Source of the DNA: CBDUUP01 sp965370435 | GTDB lineage: Bacteria > Chloroflexota > Anaerolineae > Anaerolineales > UBA11579 | Direction of reading: 5' to 3' | Assembly (NCBI GenBank): GCA_965370435.1 | Contig: CBDUUP010000023.1 | Coordinates: 1 to 21,023, forward strand | Length of the DNA stretch: 21,023 nucleotides | Part shown: positions 5,573-13,357 of the stretch, one piece after another | How positions within the stretch are numbered: the stretch's first letter is position 1 | How the letters are laid out: each line of letters starts with the position of its first letter | Notes under the pieces: model-generated | Told to the model about the DNA's origin: nothing | The model's database searches: none | What the model saw: the letters and a program-made list of their open reading frames with translations, nothing else | Position numbers and translations under genes: made by a program

Positions 5573-7348
5573 ATGCTAAAAACACACACCTGCGGAGAAC
5601 TGCGCCTCGCTCACGAGGGACAAACTGTCACCCTGGCGGGGTGGGTAAACCGCCGCCGCGACCACGGAGGCCTGACTTTCATCGACCTGCGAGACCGTTT
5701 CGGGCTGGTCCAGGTGGTCACCAACCCGGAGATTTCCCCCGAAGCGCATGAAGTCATGGTGCCCGTGCGCAACGAATGGGTGCTGCAAATGACCGGCGTG
5801 GTGCGCAAGCGTCCCGCCGATATGGAGAACCCCAATCTGCCGACCGGCAAGATCGAGGTGGAGATCCAGGAAGTGATTGTCCTCAACCCCGCCAAGACGC
5901 CTCCCTTTTCCATCAACAAGGATGAAGAGGTGGACGAAAACGTCCGCCTGAAATACCGGTACATGGACCTGCGCCGGGAACGGATGCAGGGCAACCTCAT
6001 TTTGCGTCACCAGGTAGTCAAGTTCATCCGTGACTTCCTGGACGAAAAGGATTTTATCGAAGTCGAGACCCCCATCCTCTTCAAAACTACCCCGGAAGGG
6101 GCCAGGGATTACCTGGTGCCCTCCCGCGTTCACCCCGGCGAGTTCTATGCGCTGCCCCAGTCGCCCCAACAACTCAAGCAAATGCTCATGGTGGCCGGAT
6201 TCGAGCGTTACTTCCAGATCGCCCGCTGCTTCCGCGACGAAGATCAGCGCGGCGACCGCCAGCCTGAGTTCACCCAACTCGACCTGGAGATGTCCTTTGT
6301 GGATAGAGATGACGTGATGGGCTTGATGGAAGATATGTATACCCAGATGGTTGCCCAGGTGGTGCCCGAAAAGGGTATCATGGCCGCACCTTGGCCTCGA
6401 TTGACCTATCAGGAGGCGATGGAACGCTTCGGCACCGACCGCCCCGACTTGCGTTTCGGCCTCGAATTGGTGGACATCAGCGACCTTGCGGAAGGCAGCG
6501 GTTTCAAGGTGTTTGAGGGAGCGGTTTCGAGCGGGGGGCAGGTGCGCGGGCTGAATGCCAAAGGGTTGGGCGGATACAGCCGCAAGCAAATTGACGGCTT
6601 GACTGAGTATGTCAAACAATTCGGCGCCCGAGGTCTGGCCTATCTCGCCATCACCCCGGAAGGCGAAGAGCGATCCTCCTTTGTCAAGTTCCTCTCCGAG
6701 GAGACCCTGGCGGCGCTCAAAGAACGCCTCCAGGCCGAACCGGGCGACCTGCTGCTCTTCGTGGCCGACCAGTCCGAGGTGGTCTTCGATACTCTGAGCC
6801 GCCTGCGAGAGCGCTTGGGCGACATTCTGGAACTGCGCGATCCCAACGTGCTGGCCTTCTGCTGGGTCTACGATTTTCCCTTCGCCTTCTGGAGCGAGGA
6901 AGAAAAACGCTGGGACCCCAGCCACCACTTATTCACCTCGCCTTTGCCGGAGGACGCCCATTTGATCCTGGATGATCCCGGCAAGATGCGCGGCGCGCAG
7001 TACGACATGGTGCTGAACGGCACCGAGATTGCGGGCGGCTCTATCCGTATCCACGACCGGCTGATGCAATCCAAAGTGTTCAAGCTGATCGGCCTGGATC
7101 CCGAAGTCGCCGAAGAGCGTTTCGGCCACATGCTGGAAGCCTTCGAATACGGCACCCCGCCGCACGGCGGAATCGCTTCCGGCATTGACCGGTTGGTGAT
7201 GATCTTGGCCGGAGAACCCAGCATCCGGGAGGTCATCGCCTTCCCCAAGAACCAGGCCGCTCGTGACGTGATGGCCTCTGCACCCTCCCCGCCAGAATCC
7301 TCCAAACAACTTGAGGAACTGCATATTAAGTTGGATTTGAAAGAATAA
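5573..7348 (+). CDS. aspS: Aspartyl-tRNA synthetase, bacterial type
   Basis: This 591-aa class II synthetase attaches aspartate to tRNA(Asp) in the cytoplasm. In order it shows an N-terminal OB-fold anticodon-binding domain (about 1-110, AGWVNRRRDHGGLTFIDLRD), the catalytic core with motif 2 FRDEDQRGDRQPEF (from residue 220), a GAD insertion domain (about 290-410) and motif 3 GIDRL (537-541). Length and order match the bacterial AspRS family. Residue 31 is His within RRDHGG. As I recall, His at this place in Pseudomonas AspRS is linked to recognition of tRNA(Asn), so this enzyme may be non-discriminating and also make Asp-tRNA(Asn). AGGAG (5562-5566) is 6 nt before the ATG. An attenuator-like leader precedes it and a strong terminator follows, so it appears to be a single-gene unit. 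Confidence 0.97.
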   Translation: MLKTHTCGELRLAHEGQTVTLAGWVNRRRDHGGLTFIDLRDRFGLVQVVTNPEISPEAHEVMVPVRNEWVLQMTGVVRKRPADMENPNLPTGKIEVEIQEVIVLNPAKTPPFSINKDEEVDENVRLKYRYMDLRRERMQGNLILRHQVVKFIRDFLDEKDFIEVETPILFKTTPEGARDYLVPSRVHPGEFYALPQSPQQLKQMLMVAGFERYFQIARCFRDEDQRGDRQPEFTQLDLEMSFVDRDDVMGLMEDMYTQMVAQVVPEKGIMAAPWPRLTYQEAMERFGTDRPDLRFGLELVDISDLAEGSGFKVFEGAVSSGGQVRGLNAKGLGGYSRKQIDGLTEYVKQFGARGLAYLAITPEGEERSSFVKFLSEETLAALKERLQAEPGDLLLFVADQSEVVFDTLSRLRERLGDILELRDPNVLAFCWVYDFPFAFWSEEEKRWDPSHHLFTSPLPEDAHLILDDPGKMRGAQYDMVLNGTEIAGGSIRIHDRLMQSKVFKLIGLDPEVAEERFGHMLEAFEYGTPPHGGIASGIDRLVMILAGEPSIREVIAFPKNQAARDVMASAPSPPESSKQLEELHIKLDLKE

Positions 7349-7369
7349 TCAACCGATCTACCAACTATG

Positions 7370-7402
7370 AAGGGAGCTTCGATTATCGAAGCTCCCTTTT
7401 TT
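7370..7402 (+). terminator. Rho-independent terminator after aspS
   Basis: AAGGGAGCTTCGA (7370-7382) pairs perfectly with TCGAAGCTCCCTT (7386-7398) over 13 bp with a TTA loop, followed by a T run to 7402. Confidence 0.93.
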
Positions 7403-7405
7403 AAC

Positions 7406-7432
7406 TACTAAGACTAGTTTGACCAGTCCGAC
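7406..7432 (-). repeat. Three units of a 9-bp tandem repeat
   Basis: Read on the minus strand the units are GTCGGACTG, GTCAAACTA and GTCTTAGTA. They share the GTCnnAnTn pattern with the seven-unit array at 19215-19277, so both belong to one dispersed repeat family. Confidence 0.6.
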
Positions 7433-7712
7433 CAGGCTGCCATCCTTTAAGGAACCCGTAGGAAAACTCTAATCTTTCCCTGCCTACTCATCCAGCCTGT
7501 TTCATGGTATAAGTTAAATAAACCCTGCTGTGCGCGTGATGCAGCACAAGCGTTTTGAGCCAACAAACAAAAAAAGGACCTCAGATTCTGCGACAGTGAC
7601 GCGATAGGCCTGAGCCAAGGCGGAGCTTTCGAGGCGGGGTCCATCCTGCGAAGGCAGGTTCAAAACATGGCTGCACACGGCATGGCGGGGTGTTTTTTTG
7701 TCAATGAGGGAC
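7433..7712. other. Intergenic region with possible structured RNA or terminators
   Basis: No convincing gene is seen; a 65-codon minus ORF here lacks family likeness. On the minus strand GGACC (7638-7642) could close with GGTCC (7576-7580) around CTCAG/CTGAG and GCG/CGC pairs. A run of seven T follows directly (7569-7575), which would make a large terminator or structured RNA 3' end after the membrane protein gene. A second hairpin, CCTGC-GAAG-GCAGG (7644-7657), lies nearby, and ACAC...GTGT followed by seven T (7675-7699) points the other way on the plus strand. No known RNA family was recognised. Confidence 0.35.
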
Positions 7713-9176
7713 CTATCCGAGCGATTCTCCGCAATTTATGCAAAAAGCCTCTTCCAGGTCCGATGGGGAATACTGACCGTGGTCGCATTTTGGACAATTA
7801 TCAAAGCTATCGGTGTCAAAACCACAAGTCGGACAGAAGGCGTGGTCGCTTTCCAGAGATTCTCCGCAGCGTGGACAGTGGTCGTTGGGTGATTGGTCGT
7901 CATCTTGTTCGTCAGAAAGAGCGGGCCTGGGTTCACGTTTGGCCGTTACCGGGTTTTGGGCGTATAGCGCCATGAAGATCCCCACCAGCAAGAATCCGCC
8001 AATGCTCAACAGCAAGCCCCTCAAGGATGTGAGCATCCCCAGGGAGAAGAGGCCCAGAATGATGGCGATCAACATGCCAGCCCGCCACCAGGTTTGACGC
8101 CATCCAACCGCTTGACCCAAGAAGCCCAACACCAGAACCGTGACGGACAGCAAAGCTATCGGCGCCGCCAGGGTAACTTCCATCAGCCCGCTCAGAAAAG
8201 TGAGCAAAGGGTAGAAAAGCGCGATCCCGCAGCCGGTGAGCAAGTAGCTTTCCAGGGACAATTGGATCTTGCTGAGATAGAAGACCCCTGCCAGCGAGAC
8301 CATAAAAAGAACCACCATGATCGGCGCGGACCAGGCCAGAGCGCTGAAATCCGTCTGCAGCGCGGCCACACGCTGGACAAAGGTCAAGTCAGTTGGCAAG
8401 TCAATTCTGATGTTTTGGTCGGCGATCAACCCCGAATAATCCCAGGTGAAAGTTTCGCTATTTGCGTCACCCTCGGTAGAAGTGGAGGACAAAGAGTTCT
8501 GAGGGATTGAGCTCCCGGTCAAGCCATCCACAATGATGGTGACATCTACATTTGAGCGTTGATCTTGACTCAAGCCATAGGCGAAACTGTTGGCGCCATT
8601 GGCTTTATAGCTGATCGTGATTTGACGTTCCTCACCCGCCAGCAATTCTGTCTCCCATCGAATACCGGCAATGGAAAACTCGACCTCCAGGGGTTCCTCG
8701 CCATCCACCAGGAAGCGCACTTCATGTAATGTTTCCAGATTGTTGGGGAAAGGGAAGAACAACTCGACCTGCGTGGATTCTTCGGGGCCGGGATAGGATA
8801 ATTCGTATTCTCCCAAGAATTCCAGATCGTAAACTGTGACGCTGACCCCCTCTTCTTCTGTCTGTTGGGAGACCAACCTGGCCTCAACGTGGCTGTTTTT
8901 TACCGGCAGAACTGCGATTATTGGAGTGGAAGAGGTAGTGGAAGAGGTAGATGGATCATATACGCTGTCCATGTACATGTAATTCGCGGATGGGGCGAAC
9001 TGGCTTAGGCTGAGATAGGCATTACGGCTCAGGTAGTCTGCCTGGGTTGATGAGTAAATTTGCGAGGGTAGGTCCGATGCTACCCGGATATATCCGGTGA
9101 AGAAACCGGCCAGCATAAGGATCAGCAATAGGCTGAAGAGCGTTATCCTGGTCACGCGTGAATTTTGGTTTGCCAT
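7713..9176 (-). CDS. CreD-like inner-membrane protein with two C-terminal zinc ribbons
   Basis: This is a 487-aa protein. An N-terminal membrane anchor (about residues 11-30) is followed by a large extracytoplasmic domain of about 250 residues (VELFFPFPNNLETLHEVRFLVDGEE and similar beta-rich text). A block of about six transmembrane segments follows (about 285-415). This order resembles the CreD inner-membrane family. Unlike CreD, the tail holds two zinc ribbons: CPRC/CPTC (C434, C437, C448, C451) and CPKC/CINC (C461, C464, C479, C482). An acidic linker (DEQDDDQSPND) separates membrane and ribbons. The start is taken as 9176 because GGAGG (9186-9190) lies 9 nt before it. An ATG at 9185 abuts the GGAGG. 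It follows the YhhQ gene after about 50 nt and may share its transcript. The function is unknown. Confidence 0.65.
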   Translation of the reverse strand: MANQNSRVTRITLFSLLLILMLAGFFTGYIRVASDLPSQIYSSTQADYLSRNAYLSLSQFAPSANYMYMDSVYDPSTSSTTSSTPIIAVLPVKNSHVEARLVSQQTEEEGVSVTVYDLEFLGEYELSYPGPEESTQVELFFPFPNNLETLHEVRFLVDGEEPLEVEFSIAGIRWETELLAGEERQITISYKANGANSFAYGLSQDQRSNVDVTIIVDGLTGSSIPQNSLSSTSTEGDANSETFTWDYSGLIADQNIRIDLPTDLTFVQRVAALQTDFSALAWSAPIMVVLFMVSLAGVFYLSKIQLSLESYLLTGCGIALFYPLLTFLSGLMEVTLAAPIALLSVTVLVLGFLGQAVGWRQTWWRAGMLIAIILGLFSLGMLTSLRGLLLSIGGFLLVGIFMALYAQNPVTAKREPRPALSDEQDDDQSPNDHCPRCGESLESDHAFCPTCGFDTDSFDNCPKCDHGQYSPSDLEEAFCINCGESLG

Positions 9177-9226
9177 GTTTGTCATCCTCCAAGTGCCTTG
9201 TGTAGGTAGTTGATATTCGAGAGAGT

Positions 9227-9889
9227 CTACTGGGTCCACTCTCTATCGGGGGCCACGTAGATCAGCGGCAAACTGACCAACGTCACAATATATTTCACGA
9301 TCAAGTTTATCATAAAAATCTCCCATACCACCGCCCACGGCAGCGCCCACCCAAACGCGCCCAGGGCGAAGATGGCGTTGTCAATGGGGACGCTGACGCT
9401 GTTGCTCACCAGCACCCTGGCCCATTGGTAGCGGGTGGTGATGCGGGTCACGAACCAGTGATAGACCTCGGTGTCTACCAGTTCACTCACCAATTCGGCG
9501 GCGATGGAAGCCAGGACGATGCGCCACACCGGGCCAAGAATGGAGCTGAAGGCTTCTCCCAGGCCCCACATCGGGTCGCTGGGTACGCTGGCCGCCCACA
9601 TCAGATAAGCGGCCATAAACAAGTTGATGACCCCCGCAGCTAGGATGAGGATGCGGGTATTTTTCTTGCCCAGAAGCTTGTGGACCACGTCGCGTAGGGT
9701 GAAGGTGATGGGGTAGATGAAGGTGCCCATATCCACCGCTAACGAGGCAACCACCCCGATCTTCAGGCTGGCGATATCGGAGAGCATCTGCGCGCCGATA
9801 TAGGCGGCCACGGCTATTACGGCGGCCGCTGGAACCATAATCGCAGATGGTCGGGCCGCGGAGGTTGGATTATTCTCTTGAGATTGCAT
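9227..9889 (-). CDS. yhhQ: Queuosine precursor transporter, YhhQ/VUT family
   Basis: This 220-aa inner-membrane protein is predicted to import a queuosine precursor (preQ0, preQ1 or queuine), which is used to modify the wobble base of GUN-anticodon tRNAs. About six hydrophobic segments are present. Diagnostic phrases of the COG1738 family are FIYPITFTLRDVVHK (57-71), AAELVSELVDTEVYHWF (130-146) and VSNSVSVPIDNAIFALGAFG (161-180). AGGAG (9897-9901, minus) lies 7 nt before the ATG. The preQ1-I riboswitch just upstream independently supports the substrate class. No queuosine biosynthesis genes are in the window, so the cell may depend on salvage or carry them elsewhere. Confidence 0.92.
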   Translation of the reverse strand: MQSQENNPTSAARPSAIMVPAAAVIAVAAYIGAQMLSDIASLKIGVVASLAVDMGTFIYPITFTLRDVVHKLLGKKNTRILILAAGVINLFMAAYLMWAASVPSDPMWGLGEAFSSILGPVWRIVLASIAAELVSELVDTEVYHWFVTRITTRYQWARVLVSNSVSVPIDNAIFALGAFGWALPWAVVWEIFMINLIVKYIVTLVSLPLIYVAPDREWTQ

Positions 9890-9932
9890 GGGGATACTCC
9901 TATGTTTTGGTTAGGCGGGAACGACGACCGCC

Positions 9933-9966
9933 GCAGTTTTTTTCAGCCGGGTAGACTGCAACCGGC
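9933..9966 (-). promoter_or_regulatory. preQ1-I riboswitch
   Basis: On the minus strand stem P1 is GCCGG (9962-9966) with CCGGC (9946-9950). L1 is UUGCAGUCUAC, ending in the C directly before the P1 3' arm that contacts preQ1 in known structures. The tail, UG then seven A, ends in ACUGC (9933-9937), which pairs with GCAGU of L1 to make the H-type pseudoknot. This is the preQ1-I architecture. It opens the transcript of the YhhQ transporter gene. A GGCGG/CCGCC hairpin follows the aptamer without a U run, so control may be translational. The exact switch is not resolved. Confidence 0.87.
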
Positions 9967-9972
9967 ATGACA

Positions 9973-9978
9973 ATTATA
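9973..9978 (-). promoter_or_regulatory. -10 element of the riboswitch/yhhQ transcript
   Basis: A perfect TATAAT on the minus strand ends 6 nt before the riboswitch P1 stem, so the aptamer would start essentially at +1. No good -35 is seen. An opposing TATAAT on the plus strand (9984-9989) is only 5 bp away and may serve the SWIM gene, so the two promoters would overlap. Confidence 0.6.
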
Positions 9979-10033
9979 CTAGGTATAATAGGGAAAATGG
10001 ATAACGATTCCTTTTTACCAGGAAAGACAACCC

Positions 10034-11827
10034 ATGAGTATTCCAAACCTGACCGAGGAACTGATTCGCCAGTACGCTACAGAGAAATCCTTCCAGCGAG
10101 GAGAGGAATATTATCATGGCGATTTGGTATTGTCCCTGATTCAGCGCGGAGATTTACTAAAGGCTGAGGTGGAAGGCAGCCAGTATGACTCCTATCAGAT
10201 TCAGGTGACGTTGGAAGCTGAAGAGGGTATTGATGCGGTTTGTGATTGCCCATATGACTGGGGAGGCTGGTGTAAACACATTGTCGCTGTGCTTTTGACT
10301 TGTGTTCACAAACCCGAGGAGATTGAGTTAAAATCACCCCTGGAACAAATGCTCGCGGGCTTGGACCGAGATCAGTTAAAGATATTACTGTTGCAATTGA
10401 ATGAGCAGAACCCTAGTCTTGACAATCAGATTGAAAGCCAGATATTAACCATTCAATCTATGGCCTCCTCTGGGAAATCATCCTCTGAGAAATCGCTTCC
10501 GAATCGCCAAAAACAATTGAACCCAGCGCCCTTCCGTCGCCAGGTTCGCGACATTCTGCGCAGCCTCGACCACATGCGACGGTCAGAAGCCTATTGGCAT
10601 GTGGAAGGGACGGTGGATCAGATGCGCCAGGTACTTGGACAGGCTCAAGCTTTTGTGAATGCCGAGGATGGCCGCAATGCCCTCCTCGTTCTGGAAGCTA
10701 TCACCGATGAATACGTCAGGGGTTGGCTCTATTTGGATGATTCAGATGGCTTTGCAGGTGAGTTCTTTGGAGACTTGGGGGCGGCGTGGACCGAAGCTTT
10801 CCTAACGGCGGATCTAACTCCCACAGAAACCAAGATCTGGACTGCAAAACTGGCTGAATGGCAGGAAGAAGTGGAAGATTACGGGATAGAAGAATACTTT
10901 GACGCAGCTCAAGCTGCGGCGCTCCAGGGATGGGATTACCCGCCTTTACAACGTATCTTGAAAGGAGAGACTCCAGATGAGGAGGAGTCTGATTTTGGGC
11001 CTACCTGGCACGCAGATGAGTTGGCAATCGCTCGATTAAATGTTCTGGAACGTCAAGAGCGGTATGATGAATATTTATTCCTTGCTAAGGCTGAAGGCCT
11101 GACTGCGCGCTGTGTAATTATGCTTGTCGCTCTCGGGCGGATAGAGGAAGCGGTGGAATACGGTCGCAAACATATTACAACCACGGAGGATGCTTCCTCG
11201 TTGGCCCAGGTATTACATGCACAAGGCGCGACGGAAAAAGCTGTTGAAATTGCGGAGCGTGGCCTGACTTTGTCTGGACTAAAGTTCACCCTGGCAAATT
11301 GGCTGTGCAACCTGGCTGAAGAAACGGGGAAGACCGAATTGGCTTTGCGGGCTGCGGTGATTGCCTTCAAGGCTAACTCTGTAATTGAAACTTATCTCCG
11401 CGTGAGCGGATTGGCTGGAGTTCGCTGGCCTGAAATCAAAGATGAATTATTGACGCATATGGTCCAAAAGGAAACAGGGATGGATTCATCCAAGGTGGGT
11501 ATTTACCTGCACGAAGGGATGCTGGAGGAGGCTATGCGTGTGGTGGACACCGGGTATGTGAGCTTTGATATACTCAGGCGCGTTGTAGAGGCAGCGACTC
11601 AGAGCCATCCCGATTGGGCCATCCATCACAGCCAGAGTCAAGCAGAGCGGATAATGGATCCTGGAAAGGCAAAGTACTATCGCCACGCGGCAAATTGGTT
11701 GACGAAAGCCCGCGCCGCGTATCGGACGGCGAACCGAGAACCTGAATGGCAGAAATATTTATCTGATCTGATGCAAAAACACAGCCGCAAATACAAACTT
11801 ATGCCTATGCTCAAAGAGTTGGAGTAG
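10034..11827 (+). CDS. SWIM zinc-finger domain protein
   Basis: This 597-aa protein has an N-terminal SWIM domain. The metal motif is C70-x-C72 ... C80-x-H82 (CDCPYDWGGWCKH), preceded by the usual F-x-R-G-x-x-Y-Y segment (FQRGEEYY, 20-27). SWIM domains bind nucleic acid or protein and often accompany Snf2 helicases, but no helicase is encoded in this window. From about residue 170 to the end the protein is helix-rich, with repeated Ala/Leu/Glu pairs resembling TPR-like scaffolding (for example around residues 350-500). AGGAAAG (10020-10026) precedes the ATG by 7 nt. The gene diverges from the riboswitch-controlled transporter. The exact role is unknown. Confidence 0.85.
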   Translation: MSIPNLTEELIRQYATEKSFQRGEEYYHGDLVLSLIQRGDLLKAEVEGSQYDSYQIQVTLEAEEGIDAVCDCPYDWGGWCKHIVAVLLTCVHKPEEIELKSPLEQMLAGLDRDQLKILLLQLNEQNPSLDNQIESQILTIQSMASSGKSSSEKSLPNRQKQLNPAPFRRQVRDILRSLDHMRRSEAYWHVEGTVDQMRQVLGQAQAFVNAEDGRNALLVLEAITDEYVRGWLYLDDSDGFAGEFFGDLGAAWTEAFLTADLTPTETKIWTAKLAEWQEEVEDYGIEEYFDAAQAAALQGWDYPPLQRILKGETPDEEESDFGPTWHADELAIARLNVLERQERYDEYLFLAKAEGLTARCVIMLVALGRIEEAVEYGRKHITTTEDASSLAQVLHAQGATEKAVEIAERGLTLSGLKFTLANWLCNLAEETGKTELALRAAVIAFKANSVIETYLRVSGLAGVRWPEIKDELLTHMVQKETGMDSSKVGIYLHEGMLEEAMRVVDTGYVSFDILRRVVEAATQSHPDWAIHHSQSQAERIMDPGKAKYYRHAANWLTKARAAYRTANREPEWQKYLSDLMQKHSRKYKLMPMLKELE

Positions 11828-11869
11828 TTTCCCTGTTATTAGAAGTGACTTTTTTAGAGGAAAACAAGA

Positions 11870-12211
11870 ATGGATGAATTAGTTGCTATGCAATGCGTGG
11901 CCTGCCGCCCCGGTTCGCCGCGAGTGACACTTGAACAACTTGCCGAATTCAAACCCCAAATCCCTGAATGGGAGATCGTCGAAAAGGATGGCATCCCACG
12001 CCTGGAGCGGGTCTTCAAGTTCAAGAATTACATGAGGGCGTTGGCTTTCACCAACCGGGTCGGCGAATTGGCGGAGGAAGAAGGCCACCATCCTGCCATC
12101 CTCACCGAATGGGGAAAGGTGACCGTAACCTGGTGGACCCACATCATTCAAGGACTCCACGCCAACGATTTCATCTCCGCCGCCAAAACCGATAAGTTGA
12201 TTGATAAATAA
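11870..12211 (+). CDS. Pterin-4a-carbinolamine dehydratase
   Basis: This 113-aa enzyme dehydrates 4a-hydroxytetrahydropterin to quinonoid dihydropterin in pterin recycling. The family signature is complete: E69-E70-E71-G72-H73-H74-P75 followed by W81 and VTVTWWTH ending in His91, then the D-F-x-x-A-x-x-T/D tail (NDFISAAKTD). Length is normal for PhhB/DCoH proteins. AGAGGAA (11856-11862) is the ribosome site. No aromatic amino acid hydroxylase is nearby, so the partner enzyme is not shown. In some bacteria these proteins serve molybdopterin or other pterin pathways. Confidence 0.93.
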   Translation: MDELVAMQCVACRPGSPRVTLEQLAEFKPQIPEWEIVEKDGIPRLERVFKFKNYMRALAFTNRVGELAEEEGHHPAILTEWGKVTVTWWTHIIQGLHANDFISAAKTDKLIDK

Positions 12212-12217
12212 CGCGTA

Positions 12218-12240
12218 GAGACGCCCCACCGGGGCGTCTC
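12218..12240. terminator. Strong hairpin between convergent genes
   Basis: GAGACGCCCC (12218-12227) and GGGGCGTCTC (12231-12240) form a perfect 10-bp stem with an ACC loop. A long T run is missing on both strands, but the position between convergent stops suggests a bidirectional terminator. It could also be a REP-like dispersed repeat. Confidence 0.5.
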
Positions 12241-12286
12241 CGCTTTCAAGTCCACTCGTCTTGCCCCATAATTCCGCAATTTTGCC

Positions 12287-13219
12287 TTACCCCTTCGTAG
12301 TTCCCTTTTCCACCATCCTGCAAAAAGCGCATTCCCCTGGCACAGTGGTAGGCTGTCCGCAAGTAGTGCAGTTATTATCCAGGGGAAATTTTTCTGCGTC
12401 GCCTTCCGTGAACAGGCCAGTCTCTTTGGCTGTGAGGAAAGATAGATAGAATTGCAGCTTTGCGCTCGGTTCCCTAGATTCGAGTTCATTGAGCAACTCT
12501 TTGTAATATATGGTTTTCGCGCCCTTGGCGTAAGGGCACTCTTCGTAGATGTATTCAATATCGCGCAAAAAGGCGTAGGCGGCCATCTCCCGCTCGTAGA
12601 TCCGGCAGAGCGGCTTGACCTTGCGCACCAATCCAGCCCTGGCCTCCAACGCCGGCCCTTGCCGCCGGAGATAGCCGGGTAACCATTTGAGGGTGTTGCC
12701 GAAGAGAATGGCCGCTTCATCGTCCAGGTTGTGGCCGGTCGCCAGCACATCGAAGCCGCCCTCGCTGGCGACTTTGTTGAAGAGGTGGCGTTTGGCCAGG
12801 CCGCACACTGAACAGGGTTTATCCCTGCCGCGCTCGGTGCGCTTGGCGATCTCCGGGATCGATTCTCCGTATTCAACCGGGACATCCACCACGTTGAGCT
12901 TGAGGCCCCGCTCCTCGGCGAACTTGAAGCTCAATCGGCGCGACTCATCTGAATAGCCAAGATCCCCGTCAATCCCCAGCCCGATATACAAGCCTTCGGC
13001 TTTATAGCCCAGGCGGGTGAGAATATCCCACAAGGCGAGCGAATCCTTCCCCCCGGAGACCGCCACCAACAGCCGCTCCTCGTGGGTGAACATCTGGTAT
13101 TTTTTGATAACCCGCTGAACCTGTTCCGGCAGCCAGTCCAAATAATGCCCTTTGCAAAGCGCCAGCTTGTGCTGGCGCATATTGATGACCGCTTTTCGAC
13201 TGCATTTACGACATTTCAT
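12287..13219 (-). CDS. ttuA: TtuA-type tRNA 2-thiolation enzyme
   Basis: This 310-aa PP-loop ATPase belongs to the TtcA/TtuA (TIGR00269) group. An N-terminal zinc finger is formed by C3, C6, C22 and H25. The PP-loop SGGKDS (55-60) binds ATP to adenylate the uridine. C136 and C139 (KPCSVCG) plus C228 (EECPY) match the three cysteines that hold the catalytic [4Fe-4S] cluster in TtuA. The C-terminal CTTCG...CAFC pair makes the second zinc finger. TtuA makes 2-thio-(methyl)uridine at position 54 of tRNA using thiocarboxylated TtuB as sulfur donor, and a TtuB-like gene lies directly upstream. The start codon has no clear Shine-Dalgarno sequence. The related Ncs6/CTU1 wobble-thiolation role cannot be excluded. 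Confidence 0.87.
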   Translation of the reverse strand: MKCRKCSRKAVINMRQHKLALCKGHYLDWLPEQVQRVIKKYQMFTHEERLLVAVSGGKDSLALWDILTRLGYKAEGLYIGLGIDGDLGYSDESRRLSFKFAEERGLKLNVVDVPVEYGESIPEIAKRTERGRDKPCSVCGLAKRHLFNKVASEGGFDVLATGHNLDDEAAILFGNTLKWLPGYLRRQGPALEARAGLVRKVKPLCRIYEREMAAYAFLRDIEYIYEECPYAKGAKTIYYKELLNELESREPSAKLQFYLSFLTAKETGLFTEGDAEKFPLDNNCTTCGQPTTVPGECAFCRMVEKGTTKG

Positions 13220-13327
13220 GTTTGTTATGTAAGAATTAATGACACCAAATCATTTAGGTACGAAGGTGTAATGTCCTATCTTTCTAATCCGGCCAAATTT
13301 AGGCTCGTGATCTGAAAGTCGTTTTTC

Positions 13328-13347
13328 AGTCCGCCGAAGGGCGGACT
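13328..13347. other. Hairpin between ttuB and ttuA
   Basis: AGTCCGCC (13328-13335) pairs with GGCGGACT (13340-13347) around GAAG. T residues lie on the wrong side for termination of the minus-strand operon, so it is more likely an RNA processing or stability element within the ttuB-ttuA message. Confidence 0.4.
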
Positions 13348-13357
13348 TCGTAAATGT

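Noticed and set aside
5576..6928. 450-codon antisense ORF opposite aspS
   Set aside because: It is fully opposite a well-conserved gene, its His/Leu/Gln-rich product is what the reverse of GC-rich codons gives, and it has no family likeness.
7447..7644. 65-codon minus-strand ORF in the intergenic region
   Set aside because: No ribosome site or family pattern; it runs through the base-paired segments that better explain this sequence.
7620..7670. tRNA-like T-arm (GGTTCAAAAC) in the intergenic region
   Set aside because: No acceptor stem, D-arm or anticodon arm could be built around it.
9967..10167. 66-codon plus-strand ORF across the divergent promoters
   Set aside because: It begins within the promoter region and overlaps the start of the SWIM gene in another frame.
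12148..12885. 245-codon ORF overlapping ttuA on the same strand in another frame
   Set aside because: Arg/Ser/Pro-rich shadow product with no motifs; ttuA has all its catalytic residues in the other frame.
13328..13347. Terminator between ttuB and ttuA
   Set aside because: The T residues lie before the stem on the plus strand, so neither strand has a U tract in the right place.
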